Below are positions 12,308-24,666 of a DNA stretch of 64,000 nt, piece after piece. The stretch is taken from contig JAUKTV010000001.1 in assembly GCA_030549205.1 (NCBI GenBank), positions 2,108,001 to 2,172,000 of the forward strand. The letters are read 5' to 3'. How positions within the stretch are numbered: the stretch's first letter is position 1; each line of letters opens with the position of its first letter. Below the pieces are notes generated by a model, which was not told the DNA's origin, ran no database searches, and was given only the letters and a program-made list of their open reading frames with translations. The stretch comes from Apiosordaria backusii. Lineage: Eukaryota; Ascomycota; Sordariomycetes; Sordariales; Lasiosphaeriaceae. The translations under genes and the position numbers were made by a program.

Positions 12308-13996
12308 GTTTGCTATGCCTACCTTGCTGCTCCTCCTTTTTCGATACTCTCTTGGCTTACTGGCTTCTTACACACTTGTCACTAAATACCCCGGAACCTA
12401 TAAGCGTGCTTTTGCTCTTGTTTCAAGGTCTCTTTTCCCTCTTGCAGTGCAGGCGGGCGGTTGATGCTTGCGTTGGGTTGTTTTTCATCGCCATTCGAAA
12501 GTCGATTCTCACCTACAACATATTTACAACACATATCATTTTGTTATATACCATTACCCAGTATTATTACGGCAAGACCGGCTAAGACGGAAAACTAGGA
12601 GAAGGAGGGGCTTCTAGAAATTGCACTTGGCTTAGAGTTGATCGATGCTTTGCTTTTTCATAATATTTGTGTCGTTTGGAGGGTCTCTGGTTCTTTTCCG
12701 GGGCACCGGGGCACCGAAAGGACGGCAGGGCGGGTTTTGAAACGGAGGTTTTTTGGGACGGACGGATGGGTTTTTACACCACCGGGCAAAAAGCGGTTCT
12801 CTTGGTCGGATCTGAACTTCTCGTCTTGTTTTCTCTTGCAAATCTTTTGGGTTTCAGATGTCTTTTTTTCTTCTCAAGTTTCGAATAACGGAGCATTAGC
12901 AGGCATGCAAGGCGATGGATAACACACAAGCACAGGATGAATGGTTTTACAAAGCTGGCATTAGGTATCAAATTGGGATCATTTTCAAATGGAAATCTCT
13001 TCTTTAGGGAAAAAGATCTGTTTCTCTGGACTGGATAGTATTGTATCAAGTGAGGTGAATGCCCTTGGCTGGTTCTTTTTGGTTTCGTTATGTTGCGTTA
13101 TTTAGCGATGAATTTTTTTTTAAAAATACCAGTTTTGCGAAGAGTGTATTGCAACCATCGTTTGTTTTAAGTTTGTTCTTTTGACTACCTACCGGAATTG
13201 CTAGGCTCGGGCTAACTGGGGTCTTTATTTAGCTGGCTATCTCTTGCGAGACGAGCGCGTTTGGTTCTGCATGTACACGACTGCGCTGCGAACGGTCCTT
13301 ATTACGATTATCTGCCCGTCTTGGACTATAAAGTGGCGCAAGAGTCTGTTAGCAGGTTCGGGTTTCTTGCGCCGCCATCGGATCTGGTTTTCTACGCTGC
13401 GAGGTGGTGCGCGTGGAGGCTGGAGGTTGGACGACAATTCTTGATGCAGTTTTACGCGGTCTGTTTCTACTTTGTCTGTATGCTCATTCTTTCGTCAATG
13501 TTCCTGAAGTTTCTTGCGACACGATTGTAATGGCTTTTTGTAAATTCACGGGCAATTACCTGTCCATAATGTCGTGAATGGTTCTATCCTTAATTTTCAG
13601 GGGTAAAAAAGGGGGTTCAAGCTCTCAATCTCTCAGGGTTAGGGTCTCCGTACAATTCAAACACTGTCACATGACGTAACACTCCTTTCTGAAAGGTGGC
13701 CCCACAATAAATCTGTCCCCTCCTGCGCGTCGCATTGGCTGACGCACACCCCTGGCCAGGTTGGAGCGAGCTCGAGCTGTTCAAGTCTCAACTGTAACGT
13801 CCGCCTTTGTCTTTCGTGCTGCAACGATTGGCGATACCAAGCAGCACCACGGCCACAACGACAGATCGTGACGGCGACACATAATTTCTATCCAGCGATT
13901 GAAACAGAACTTGACCTGAACTCGGCGACACACCACTCAGTCACTATTACCGTCGGCAGAGCAAGGGGAGCTGCCCCCTGAAGAAAAGAAAGCAAC
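12308..13996. other. Intergenic region between adenylate cyclase and YOS1
   Basis: About 1.7 kb. The left part is probably adenylate cyclase 3' UTR, with T-rich tracts. Around 13240-13530 there are overlapping 60-90 codon frames, one with a hydrophobic C-terminus, that I do not recognise. The right part is the YOS1 promoter. No gene is supported. Confidence 0.45.
13672..13679. promoter_or_regulatory. TGACGTAA, candidate bZIP site upstream of YOS1
   Basis: TGACGTAA sits about 320 bp before the YOS1 start codon and matches the ATF/CREB-like core bound by several fungal bZIP proteins. A single 8-mer can occur by chance, so this is a weak candidate. Confidence 0.22.
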
Positions 13997-14747
13997 ATGT
14001 CCTTCCTAGGGAAGATCCTCTATGGTACTTTCTTTCTCCCCCCTCCTTTCGCCCCTCTCTCAGTTTGATTTTCCCTCGCTAACATTGTCGCCCTTCTAGT
14101 AACGGTCCTAATCCTAAACGCAATCGTCGTCCTCTCCGAGGACCGCTTCCTCGCTCGCGGTGGGTTTGAACCCCTCTTCTCCGTTTTCAACCCCCGGATC
14201 ATAGTCCTCCCCAACACACAAAACATCTACAGCAATCAAACAGGGAAGAAGGAGGTGGCGGTGCTCAGCAGCAGTCAACGGAGGAGGTGTGGCTCTCGAG
14301 CGGGAAGTGGAAGAAGGCGAGGGGCGGTGTTGGGGCGGTCCCGAGACATTTTGTCGTGGTGAATTCCACTACGGGGCCAACGCCGTGACTTCTGCTTTGT
14401 GACAAACCAAAAGAAGAGGGGGGGACACCTCCACAATCTGCTCTTTGTTACTTCGAAATTACACAGGACTGCCGAGGGATGGAGAAAGAAGTGCTGACTT
14501 GTGCCTTGGATGCAGTAAACCTCACCCCCGCGACCCACAACCGCTCCTTTGGCGCCGGCGGCGTGGACAACAGCGTCAAGTACAATGCCATTCAGCTGAT
14601 TGCGTCGATTCGGACTTTGATGAGGAGTATGCTCCCCCAACCCCCTTCTTTCTTGGCTGGTGGTATCGGAATCACTAACACAAAGCAACAGTACCGTTGA
14701 TTGTAATCAATACTCTTATCATAGTGTATGAGCTGGTTTTGGGCTAA
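13997..14747 (+). CDS. YOS1: YOS1/IER3IP1-family ER-Golgi transport protein
   Basis: A small membrane protein of 84 residues that in yeast works with Yip1 and Yif1 in COPII vesicle transport from ER to Golgi. Four exons, 13997-14024, 14100-14159, 14516-14626 and 14692-14747, join in frame through introns of 75, 356 and 64 nt. The spliced protein starts MSFLGKILY, has a first membrane segment through VTVLILNAIVVLS, the family signature SEDRFLAR, then IRTLMR before a second membrane segment with IPLIVINTLIIVYELVLG at the very C-terminus. Both signatures are typical of YOS1/IER3IP1. The exons are so short that no exon stands out by length; the match at all three junctions makes the model convincing. 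Intron 2 is long for so small a gene; I checked one possible extra exon in it and the phases did not fit. Confidence 0.92.
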
Positions 14748-15388
14748 AAAAGAAGACGATGTGGTCTCTGGGGAAGAGATAGAGGAGCAAGAGGGGGTGG
14801 CACCGAGACAGATGCCTTAGCTATGCGGTATCCAGTAAATGGTGTCTGTGAGTTTGAGGGAAAGGAGGGCGACAACGGATAGGTGGGGGCGCTGTGATGA
14901 TAAAAATATACAACAATGGATGGGACAAGCTACTTATAACGCAAGCGGGTAATTTGACTGTTTATCAAAATTTATGGGGGTTTCAACAGTGGTTCACAGA
15001 GGTTACCTGTCGCCTCCTGTTTGCACATGATCAAGAACAGGTTTTGAGAAGAACGGGAATGAGAGATTAATAATTATGATTAATAGTTTCTACTTCTGGC
15101 TGAGCAACCAAAGCCCTGGTATCATAGGTTGTCTACTATCTAACAATGCTGTTTGTCTTGTTTGTCATGTCTTTTTATCATCACCCATTCCCCATCTACC
15201 CAACAAAACGCCAGAAACAAAGATTGCCTCTCTCCATCATGATCATAAACCCGTCAAGTCATGCTCGTCAATAGCCATCATCACAACATGCTCATCTTGC
15301 CCCTGTTCAGAGCCTTCAGGTCCAGCCCGCTCTCATCAGCCCATACTCCGGCATGGTGCCCACCAGCACCGCCTTGGTAACCACCGGC
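14748..15388. other. Convergent 3' region between YOS1 and the NDR-like kinase
   Basis: About 640 bp between the ends of two convergent genes. It contains A/T-rich stretches suited to 3' UTRs and no supported gene. Confidence 0.5.
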
Positions 15389-18300
15389 CTACCGTGGTGC
15401 ATGTGCCTGTGCTTGTGGGGAGGCCATGTGCCTGGGGATCTGGTTTAGGTTTTGAGTCTGATATGGGGAGTGGTACCTGGTATGCTGTGGTCGGTGATGT
15501 TGAGGCCGGAACTGACGAGGTAGTTGTTGCTGCTGGTGTGGTGAAAACTGCCGTGCCTGTGGGTGATACTGAGCATGACTGAATGGCGGTTGAGCAGGTA
15601 CTGGTGGTGCCCAGAACGGATCAGCGTGAACTGCATACCCCGTAACAGCGGGAAGAGCATGAGGCGGAGGCAGGTTTCTCTGCGGGGGCAGCCCCCATTG
15701 ATACCCAGGAGAAGGGTTACTCTCAGGAGACCCGTCGTACCCTCCATCCATACCCATTCCAACATTCACAACTTGTCTCGGAGTCTGCGGCGGCACCTGT
15801 TGCTGAGGCTGTGGTATCTGCTGCAGAGACATCCTCGATATTGCCCCATCCAAGCCCACGTCCTCCCCGACACCACCCACACCAAACACATCAACATCCC
15901 CCCCATCGAGCCCCCGACAGCCAACCCACTCATACCCCGCAAACGCCGTCTTCCTCCTCACCTCCATCGCCACCTTGCCCATCTCCTTGTCCCTCAAAAT
16001 CTTGTCCCTCGGTCGCTTCTTTTTCTTGTCCTGCTTCTTGTCCGTGGCCTTGGGCTCCCCATCCCGATGCATCCGACACCCATACCGGAACAAATACGTC
16101 TTCATCACCTCCTTCTCTTCCAGCGTAACCCCCTCCTCCGGTCCCGGCCTGTCAATCTCTTTTTCCAGCGCATCATAATGATGAATATCAAACGGCGCCT
16201 CCTTCATCGCCTCCAACACCCATCTCTGCAAACTCGGTCTCCTCCTCAGCTGGTTCATCAATCTCGTCTTCCCCTCTTCAAGCATCCTCTCTTCCATCAG
16301 CTTCTGGTCCTTAACCAGCGCGTCCAGCGCGCGTTTGCTCATTCCGTGATATCCCTCCTGATCAAGCCTTTTATTCTCAATCTCTTCCTCATCCTCTTCC
16401 GACAGCTGCTGGTCCTCATAGGAACTCTCACTCCAGTCACTCAAACTCTCATCCTCAAAATACGTCGCATCGTCCGCCGAATCGAGCATGGGAACATGAG
16501 GCGGCGTCATCTGGTGCAAATGCTCCCACAGAATCGGCTTGAACCACTTGTGCGCCTTGATATCCTCAGCATCATACGGAAACACAAACCGTCCAGCATA
16601 GTCCCTCGACAATCTCGCATTCGGTGTCGTCTGCGCCGGACCAGCAGCACCACCACCTCCGCCTCCACCTCCGCCTCCCCCAACTCCATTCCCATCAAAC
16701 CCCCCCGCCGTCATAGCCGCAGCAGCCCCCAGAGCGGGCAAACTCGGCGCCGACATCGAGCTCGTCACCCCCTGGCTTCCCGTCCCTTGTCCCATAGCCA
16801 TCACAAAATCCTTCATTTTATACCTCTTCGAGCACAACCTATTCTCCTTCTCCGTAATCAAACTAGCCATCAAATGCTGACACCGACTCGTCACCACCGG
16901 CCTGTGCGGGAAATGAAACGTCTCTCGATGGTTCAAAATGTTCTTCTTCGTCACCGTCCTCCCTTCCTCGCTGAAAAAGGGCGTGGATCCATACAAACAC
17001 TCATACAAAATCACCGCCACGCTCCAGTAATCACACCTCGCATCATAACACTCCCCCTTGACCACCTCGGGGGCCATGTACTGACTCGTACCCATAATAC
17101 TCACCGCCGCCGCCCTGTTCCCATTTCTATTCCTCCAATTCAGCAACGGCTCCCTTTCCCCACCATTTTCTTGTCCCTGCGGTGGTGGTTGCAACTGATG
17201 TTTTTCAATCCCCGTCATGATGTTACTCGTCCACTTGAGCATCACCTGTGTGCTCCTTGCCTCCTCCTTATCCTGCCCATCCCCTTTAACATGCAGCCCC
17301 AACTTATTGACCAGCGAATACCGATGGCTCGTAAAGTACGCCAAATCATGCGACCAGTGCCCATCAAACGCCAACCCAAAGTCGCTGATCTTAAGATGTC
17401 CACTTGCCGATATCAGAAAATTATCAGGCTTGATGTCCCGGTGTATAAACTTGAGCGAGTGCGTCGCCTCCACCGCCAAAATCATTTCCGCGATATAAAA
17501 CCTCGCCACCTCCTCGGGAAGCGTATTCTGCCGAATCAAAAACCCCAAGAAGTCCCCCCCAGGCATGTACTCCGTAACCAAGTACAAATTCTTGAGGTCC
17601 TGAAAACTGGCAATGAGCTGCACAACCCACTGGCACCCCTCGCTGGCAATCAAGAAATCCCTCTCCGCTTTCAAATGGCCCTCTTGCTGCGTCTTGATCA
17701 TGTCCCCCTTGCGTATACACTTCATGGCATACACCTTCCCCTGCCCTTCCGTCTTCCTCACCAGTTTCACAACCCCAAAACTCCCCTTCCCCAATATCTG
17801 CACCTCCTCAAACCCATTCTCCTTCGCCGCATCACCCCCTCCTTCATACCCAAACCCAATCCCCGCGCCTTTAGCACCCTCACCTCCCTCAAGTGGTCCG
17901 TCTCCCGTTGATAAAACTTCGCCCTGGCCTGTGAAATCTGCGCCGTTGTCAAGCCCTTTCTCGTCTCTCGCGACTTGGCAAGCAGCTGCGCCTCAAACAT
18001 TTGTCTCCGCAGCTCCCGATCGGTGGGGTGTGTTATAGAAGCATACTTCTCACTAAAGTACGACTCGAGAGCAATCTTGGCAGCCGAGGTCTTTTCGACG
18101 GTTACAATAGAAGGGGTGATAATGTCGAGGGGGGATTCTTGAATTGTAGTCAGGATCGAATCGGGAGAGGGGGACGCGGCTGCGGGGGTGGTGTCGATGT
18201 GGTTGTCCCGGTGGTGGTGGTTGTGGTTGTGGTGGGCGTGGTGTCGGATTGCATTGGAGGAAGAGGAGATTGTGGATGGCGGAAGGGGAATGTCATGCTG

Positions 18301-18651
18301 ATGGCGGGGTTGTTTTCGTTCCGGGGAGCCGGCTGCCTTGCGGTGATCTTTTGGGGAGGAGTCCATGGACGTTTGGCCGGTCGAGTTTTTCGGCGAGGTG
18401 GTCGAGTTGTTGTTGCTTGTTTGTTGGGTGCTGGGGATGCTGGAGCCGGTGTCGTGGGAGTTTGTGGTGTTTGTGGCGGCTGGTGTGATGACTTGGGGTG
18501 GGGGTAGCGGAAATGATTCGATATGTATCTGTTCTGGCTGGGGATGATACTGTTGTTGGAATGTCTGTTTTTGGAGCGGTGGTCGACTTTTTATCTGTGT
18601 TCGGTGGATGACAGTAGGCTCCATGGGAGCACGAAGGAGAGCGCTGGACAT
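15389..18651 (-). CDS. NDR-like AGC serine/threonine kinase (NDR-unclassified), with an apparent frame break
   Basis: The N-terminal frame (18651 down to about 17870) is Gln/Pro/His-rich, then has an NDR-type regulatory segment (ALESYFSEKY, ELRRQMFEAQL, then FYQRETDHLREVRVLKARG). The kinase frame carries GKGSFG, VYAMK, HRDIKPDN, DFGLA and APEVVKG, with the long insert between DFG and APE seen in the NDR/LATS group. A poly-Gly tract and a Gln/Pro-rich tail follow. FAGYEW at 15926-15943 looks like a hydrophobic motif with Glu at the phospho-site. The two frames differ by one base: one more G in the run of four at 17861-17864 would make the protein continuous. A GT-AG intron 17883-17798 also joins them in phase but removes the segment before the Gly loop. 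The start could instead be the Met at 18624. NDR kinases act with MOB proteins in morphogenesis and septation; this protein is neither the COT-1/Cbk1 nor the Dbf2 type. Confidence 0.85.
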
Positions 18652-19819
18652 CTTCGAGATGCCGGTTGAGAGAATTGATTTTGCTACACGACAGCCACTC
18701 GAACGCTCTTCAGTCGTTTTGGCTACGGGGGGCTTATCGGAGGCTTTTACCCACAGCAACCATCAGTTCTGGTTGCTTACACGGGCTACAAGAGAGGAAC
18801 CTTGGACTTACCAAGGTTGGTCAACGACTTGAAGGCAGAGAGGAATTTGGACCTATGACGGCTGAACTTCGAGGCTCTGGTAGAACTGTGATCGGAGGGG
18901 GCAAAGGACCAGACACTCGTGTTGTCGTTCAGTTTGTAGCCAACCCCTAGAGAGATTGAGGCAATCTGGCTATGTTGCTGGGCAGTTCTGCTCGTCATGA
19001 CGGTGCAGCTTTGTCCATGGGATAAAATGACAGATGCAATAATGCTGCCGCGTATGTGTGATGGGATGGTGCGCTCCCAGAGATCCAACGAGAGTCAGGG
19101 GGCCAAGATAAAATAACAAGATGACGCGGGGGCAAGATGGGTGAACAAGAAGTTGATGGCCAGTAAAAGTGAAACCAAACCCCATATTCATGTCCGGACA
19201 TGGCGTAGAGTTCCTTCCAGCGGTCAACATTGTGTCAAATGAGACCAGAGGCTCTGGAAGGTGTCAGCAACAAACGCCTTCCCTAAGGGTCACACTTACC
19301 ACTCTTTCCTACAGCAGATGAACACACCAGTAAGGCAAGTACCTACTTACACGAGGCAGGATATGGGTAATACAGGGAGCAGGAACGCACCTACGATGGC
19401 AACCAAATAAGCACAAGTGAAGACATGACAGCAGTTGGTTCATAGCCGCAACGGCAAGTATTATTTCTCCCCTAAAACAGACAGTAACAAAAGAAAATCC
19501 CTGGGAGGTGACAGAAAAACCTCCAAACCCGCAAGTTTTGTTCGCCTAACCATATGCAATGCAGACCTCGTCATCCCGTCAAACACCGTCTCTTTCTGCT
19601 ACCTAAGAGGACAGATTCCTCACAGATCGTGCGCAGGTCAGAAGGTCTCCATGGTGCTGTATATGAAGCAAAAAGACCGATTAGGCCACCCGTAGGAAGA
19701 GCCTCGAGATATCATAAGGAAAAAAAGGAAATGTGCCCGTCGTAAAATACACAGCGCTGTATGCCACCGAGTCTGACGCCACGCTCAGCAGGCATATACA
19801 GGCAGGCCCCAAAGGTCAT
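18652..19819. other. Region between the kinase start and the end of the FPR4-like gene
   Basis: About 1.2 kb. The left part is the upstream region of the kinase and the right part the 3' flank of the FKBP gene. Open stretches of 60-100 codons occur on both strands without recognisable motifs. Confidence 0.45.
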
Positions 19820-21376
19820 TTACTTGATCTCAATGAGCTTGACGTCGAAGATCAAGGTGCTGTTGGCAGGGATACCGGGGAGGGACTTGCTACCGTAGGC
19901 GAGGTGGGCGGGAATAGTCAACCGACGCTCGCCGCCGACGGCCATGCCGAGGATACCAATGTCCCAGCCCTTGATGACCTCACCCTTGCCAATCTTGAAG
20001 CTGAAGGGCGCGCCCTTCTTGTTGGAGTCGAAGACCTTGCCGTTCAGGAGCTTGCCGATGTAGCGCATGCCAACGCGGTCGCCATTCTTGACGGTGCGAC
20101 CAGTGCCGGCCTTGCGGTCATCAATGGTGACGCCGTTGACAACCTTGACACCAAGAGCAGCCTTCTTGTCGGCGGGCTTCTCAGCAGCCTTGTCCTTGGC
20201 AGGGCCGGTGGGACCTTGCTCAAGGTTCTTGGCGAACTGGACCTTCTTATCGCCCTTGGCGGCGGGGGACTCCTTGGGCTTGGCCTCGGCGGCAACGGGC
20301 TCGCCAGCGTTGTTCTTCAACTTCTTCTGCTGCTTCTTGCTGAGCTTCTTCTCGTCCTTGGCGATCAACTCGTCGAGGCCCTCAGCCTCCTCCTCAGCGG
20401 CTCTTTTCTTGCCCTTCTTCTTGGTGTCGACGAGCTTGGGAGCCTCCTCCTCATCGGTGTCGATCTCCTTGATGCGCTCGGCACCATCGATCTCGTCGAG
20501 CTCGTCGCTCATATCGTCAGAGTCATCCTCAAGAACGGCGCGCATGTCATCATCGTAGTCGTCCTCAGAATCCTCATCGGAGTCCTCGTCCTCGTCATCC
20601 TCGGGAACAACGTAGTTGCCAGTGACGTAGACAGTGTGAGTACCGGTGACGGCAAAGAAGACCTTCTCGCCCTCGCCAATGACGAGGTCAATAGGTTGTT
20701 GGTAGGTCTAGGATGCTTGTTAGTTTGCGCAAATTTCTCTCGAGATGATTGAAGCTGATACGTACCCGCTCAGTGTCAAGGGTGCACACCACGAACTCCT
20801 CGAGCTCGCCCTCCTCATCATCGGACTCCTCGTCGCTTTCCTCATCGTCATCCTCCTCAGCCTTGGCCTTGCCCTTGCTCTTGCCATTGGGCTTGGTGTC
20901 GGCGTCCTCCATCTCGTCATCAGACTCCTCTTGGGTGGCCTCCATGAGCTTCTTGATGGCAGCCGCGCGCTTGGCCTTCTTGGACTTGGCGGGGTCGCTG
21001 GGACCACCGTTGGCCTCCTCATCAGACTCTTCGTCAGACTCATCATCATCGCCGCCGCCGAGAAGCTGCTGGAGGTACTCATCCTCGTCCTCATCGTCCT
21101 CACCCTCGCCGGCAACTCTGACAATCTTCAGGGTGGAGCGGGGGACAGCGGGGATGTTGCCCTCCTCATCAGCCTCGGGAGCGGCAGTAGGGTCAATGGC
21201 GGCCATGGTAATGCGGATCTAGACGGTCGCATTAGCCAGATTGAACGCATAGCAGGCTCCAATGGCCTGTTGACAGAGATTGAAAGACTTACGGTCGCAG
21301 GGAACTGAATCTCAGCGGGGACAAGCTGTCCAGGAGGGACATCTTGGCCATACACGGCGACAGGAAGAAGAGGCAT
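19820..21376 (-). CDS. FPR4: Nucleolar FKBP-type peptidyl-prolyl isomerase (FPR3/FPR4 type)
   Basis: Prolyl cis-trans isomerase fused to a nucleoplasmin-like histone-chaperone region; yeast Fpr3/Fpr4 act in the nucleolus and on histone tails. Exons 21376-21293, 21218-20766 and 20707-19820 join in phase 0 through introns of 74 and 58 nt and give 474 residues. The start MPLLPVAVYGQDV and the following STLKIVRV belong to the nucleoplasmin-like part; three long Asp/Glu tracts and Lys-rich KKQQKKLKN stretches follow. The last ~108 residues are a complete FKBP domain: GDRVGMRYIG, GKVFDSNK, FSFKIGKGEVIKGWD, GERRLTIP, AYG and LIFDVKLIEIK, keeping the aromatic and Asp residues of the FK506/proline pocket. 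Length fits the family. A long open frame on the opposite strand is a shadow caused by the repeated acidic codons. Confidence 0.95.
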
Positions 21377-24300
21377 CTTGTCTGAATTGGGGGGGTATTA
21401 ATGAATAGGGTATAAAGACGAAGAAATGGCGATGCGGTTTAATGTTCTGGAAAGGCGAGCAGAAGATGCGATCGTGATGATGTTGAGTACAGAGAGAAAG
21501 AAGAGAGGTGCAGGAAGCGCAGACGAAAAAAATATCCAGCACTTTGCAACGAGCCTGCAGCGATTCAAGGTCGGTTCCACAAAAAAAGTTTGGGCGACTC
21601 CACTTGAGCATCCGATAAGCCTTATCGGCCGATATGTTTCCCGGCCAATCTGGTGGGGCAGACGTGAACTGCAACATTCACTGCGCAACAGCGCAGCAGT
21701 CAATTGAGTTTGGGAGCAATGTGCCAGAGTGAAAATCGTGAGTCGTACCTCTGAAGCTCTCTGTTCACGCTGACCTGTGGTATCGCTATCATCATTAGCA
21801 TTATCTAAGCCGGGCTTCTGGAGCAACTTCAAGCTGTTGATCTCAGCTCCCTCGAAGTTCCATTGTTGACATGCAAGAATTTACAAGCGCCTCTCCACAT
21901 GGATCCCATGTCCATTCACTGCTCCAGGTTGACAACTTCACGTCACCTCCCCTGCCTTCTCTGTACATACTTCGTGGACGTTCCGTGAAATCTCTATCCT
22001 CGAGCGAGCAACTTGACAACTGAGCTGGAAATTGGAACTGCACCATTGTAGTCTCCTTGGAGTCCTCTCAAGTCTCGCAGAATGTGCAATGGCTTGGTAT
22101 CTCATATTTCTTAGGCTCTGCTGTGGGAATCCTTCTTCACGAACTGAGATCAGTTCCCTTGTCTTGGTCAAGTCACCACACCAAACTTTAATGCTTCCCT
22201 AGTTTGATACTCTCAAGTCAGAAATAACTTGTCACCGTATCCTTATAGCCACGATGTGTTATTTCTTGGAGGAAGGGATAGGTTCATCAGAGTCAGAGTA
22301 GACCAGACGTTTATTTCTGGGACAGTTCAGGATCACAGCATCTACATACATGCTTAACAACAAAGCCCGGGTACAAACTATAGCCCTTTCAATAGGTACT
22401 TAAACTGTCAAGCCACATGTGATGGCTATGTGTTGACTTTCTCTTACCACTGCCTGATTTTCGACCTCCATGAACTTGCCCTAGGTTCGTCACACCGGGC
22501 TGTGGTCTCTTACTGGCCATGATACCATCTCTGCGTCTAAGAACTGAGATAACACAGCAGGTAAAAATGAGGATAAGCTTTAGAGACAAACGCAAAGAAC
22601 AGCCTCATCAAGACATAAGTTCTCGGCACCTTTAACATCTGAAGAGACTTAGACTCTGCCTTTCAACTGCTTAACCAATAACCAATGATACGGCGCTCTA
22701 ACCCGCGATACAAGCAACCAGCTGCCGAACGCCTTGTCCAACATACAGGAAGACTGAAGCAACGCTCCCCCATCATCAAAATATCCAGCTTATCCAGTTC
22801 TCACCCTCAAGAGGACTTGCGCCAGCCGTAGAAACAAGTACCCACAGTCCCATCAATATTTCCTGCCCTATCTGGATTGGAAAGGTTTACTTCAATTTAT
22901 GTCCCAAGACTGCGTACATACACGGGACGTCACGCAAGTAGGAAAGTTGATCCCTTTCCCCAGCCACTTCCCATATATCCACTCTTTACCAGTCATACAG
23001 TGGCAGTGTCATGTAAGTACCCCCGAGATCCCACAGCTCCATCTCCAAGCTTTCCGTTCCGCGCGGCTCTCGCTCTGTTGTCATGTTCGCATTTGATGTC
23101 ATGTGGGGCTCGCTACGTAGTGTGTTACTCGCATTGTATGAGTGGAACGGCCTGAGGAGGAGGTTCAAGATCAATGATGACGACGCCCGACTCCAGAACC
23201 CACCGCGCCCACCGCCAACCGCAGCAAACTAGTTGCAAAGTCCGCATGTACGAGAGTACCTACGTTGAAACGTCCAACGTTTGCCCCAAGACTTCCTCGA
23301 AGGAAGTGAACTCCACAGCCACAATCTGGGGTTACACTACCCTCTCCAAATACTCCAACGTCACCTTAAGGTACCTGAGGTGGTTTTTCGACACCCAAGA
23401 ATTTCAGGCAGACATCAAACCACACAGCACAAGATCCAAGCAGAGTCACACCAGTTCTCAAAACAAAACACCAAGAAAGATTAGCTTTATGCATGCCAAG
23501 CGAGCGTCATGATTTGAATTTCTCCTTTCTCCAACTACAACTGGTGTTTTGCACCCCGTCCCAATCTTTCAGAGACCAAAAGGGCGACTTGGAACTTCTT
23601 TCTTTCACCCTCTAACCCCTCAAAGTTCCAATAGACGTCATCATCATCAGCCCTAATCCCTTCCCACCCAACCAACCCCATATTGACGCCGTTTGACCGC
23701 TTGCTCAATGACCCTCCTCCTCCTCTTCCCCTTTCTTCTTCCTTATTCCATCATTCTTTATGTACATAAAAAAATTAAATATTAAGGGCTAAAAATGGAT
23801 TAAATTATTTCCCTTTCTTTGCGGCTGCTCTTCGTCCCACATCGTGAAGAGGCCCAATCCGTTAATTTCCTGAGGGCGTTTCTTGGTCGTTAAGGAAAAA
23901 GTTGTGATCCGCTTGGGGGAGTTATTAGCCCCGTTTCCCTATTGTTGTAGCGGCTCGTTCCCAAGGTGCTGTTTTGGTTGCCCGGATTTCTCACCTCATT
24001 TCCCAAGAGTCTTCCGGCTTTGTTTCTTAGTGTCTTTCGAGACTCCCCAAATTGTGCTTGCCGCCCCTGGGGGAGTCCTCTGAATTAATGCCGTGTCGTC
24101 TTGTCATCCCAACTCTTTCAGGTGGTTGGTTGTTGTGGTGTGTAGTGTTGTAAGCGAATGTCGCCAGCAAGGCGGGGGATATCTTCCAGAAACCGATTGT
24201 CCCCCATCCCGTCCTGGTATAGATTATTTCTTCCTCTCCTGCTCCTTGAACTCCGATGAAACCCGCCGAAAAAAATGAGCAAAGCAATAATAGCAAAGCA

Positions 24301-24666
24301 AAAAAAAAAACAAGAAAAACGTCGAGTCCCATATCTAAATGCCAAATGCCGATGCCATGCCATGCATATCAACATCATGTCCTCTTGATTTACACACGTG
24401 CGCCTCACACAATCCCGTGTTGTTTATAAAAGAACAAAGGCCAAGAAGGCGGAAATTACGCCCATCGCCAAAGTCTGTCAACAAAATGTAAAAATGCCCA
24501 AGAATCGAAAAAGGGTCGGCGCTCCGAGGTGTGCTGGACAGCTCTATGCTAAGTCGTCGACGGCACACGGGTATCGAAACCGGGAAGGATCGAACGCGTG
24601 GATAGAAGTAAAGTGTCGCCGCCATTAAAATGTAATAATTTGCTTGCGAGCAAGCAACAATGGGTG
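21377..24666. other. Intergenic region between FPR4 and the glycosyltransferase
   Basis: About 3.3 kb. The first few hundred bases are the FPR4 promoter. The rest contains CT-rich tracts, an A run near 24299-24311 and overlapping frames below about 115 codons with no recognisable domain. The last ~500 bases are probably 3' flank of the glycosyltransferase. No gene is supported. Confidence 0.45.

Noticed and set aside
14160..14340. Extra cassette exon in YOS1 using the acceptor near 14247
   Set aside because: Its 3' phase does not fit the next exon and the added residues do not resemble the family.
15563..17911. 782-codon open frame on the plus strand opposite the kinase gene
   Set aside because: It has no recognisable domain, is rich in Arg/His/Pro/Leu as expected of an antisense reading of GC-rich codons, and the minus strand has a complete set of kinase motifs.
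19733..20752. 339-codon plus-strand frame opposite FPR4
   Set aside because: Its Leu/Val/Gly-rich sequence is the antisense of Lys/Asp/Glu/Ser codons in the acidic tracts; the minus strand encodes a clear FKBP protein.
24565..24640. Possible minus-strand tRNA (B-box-like GATCGAAC)
   Set aside because: No A box at the right distance and no cloverleaf stems by eye.
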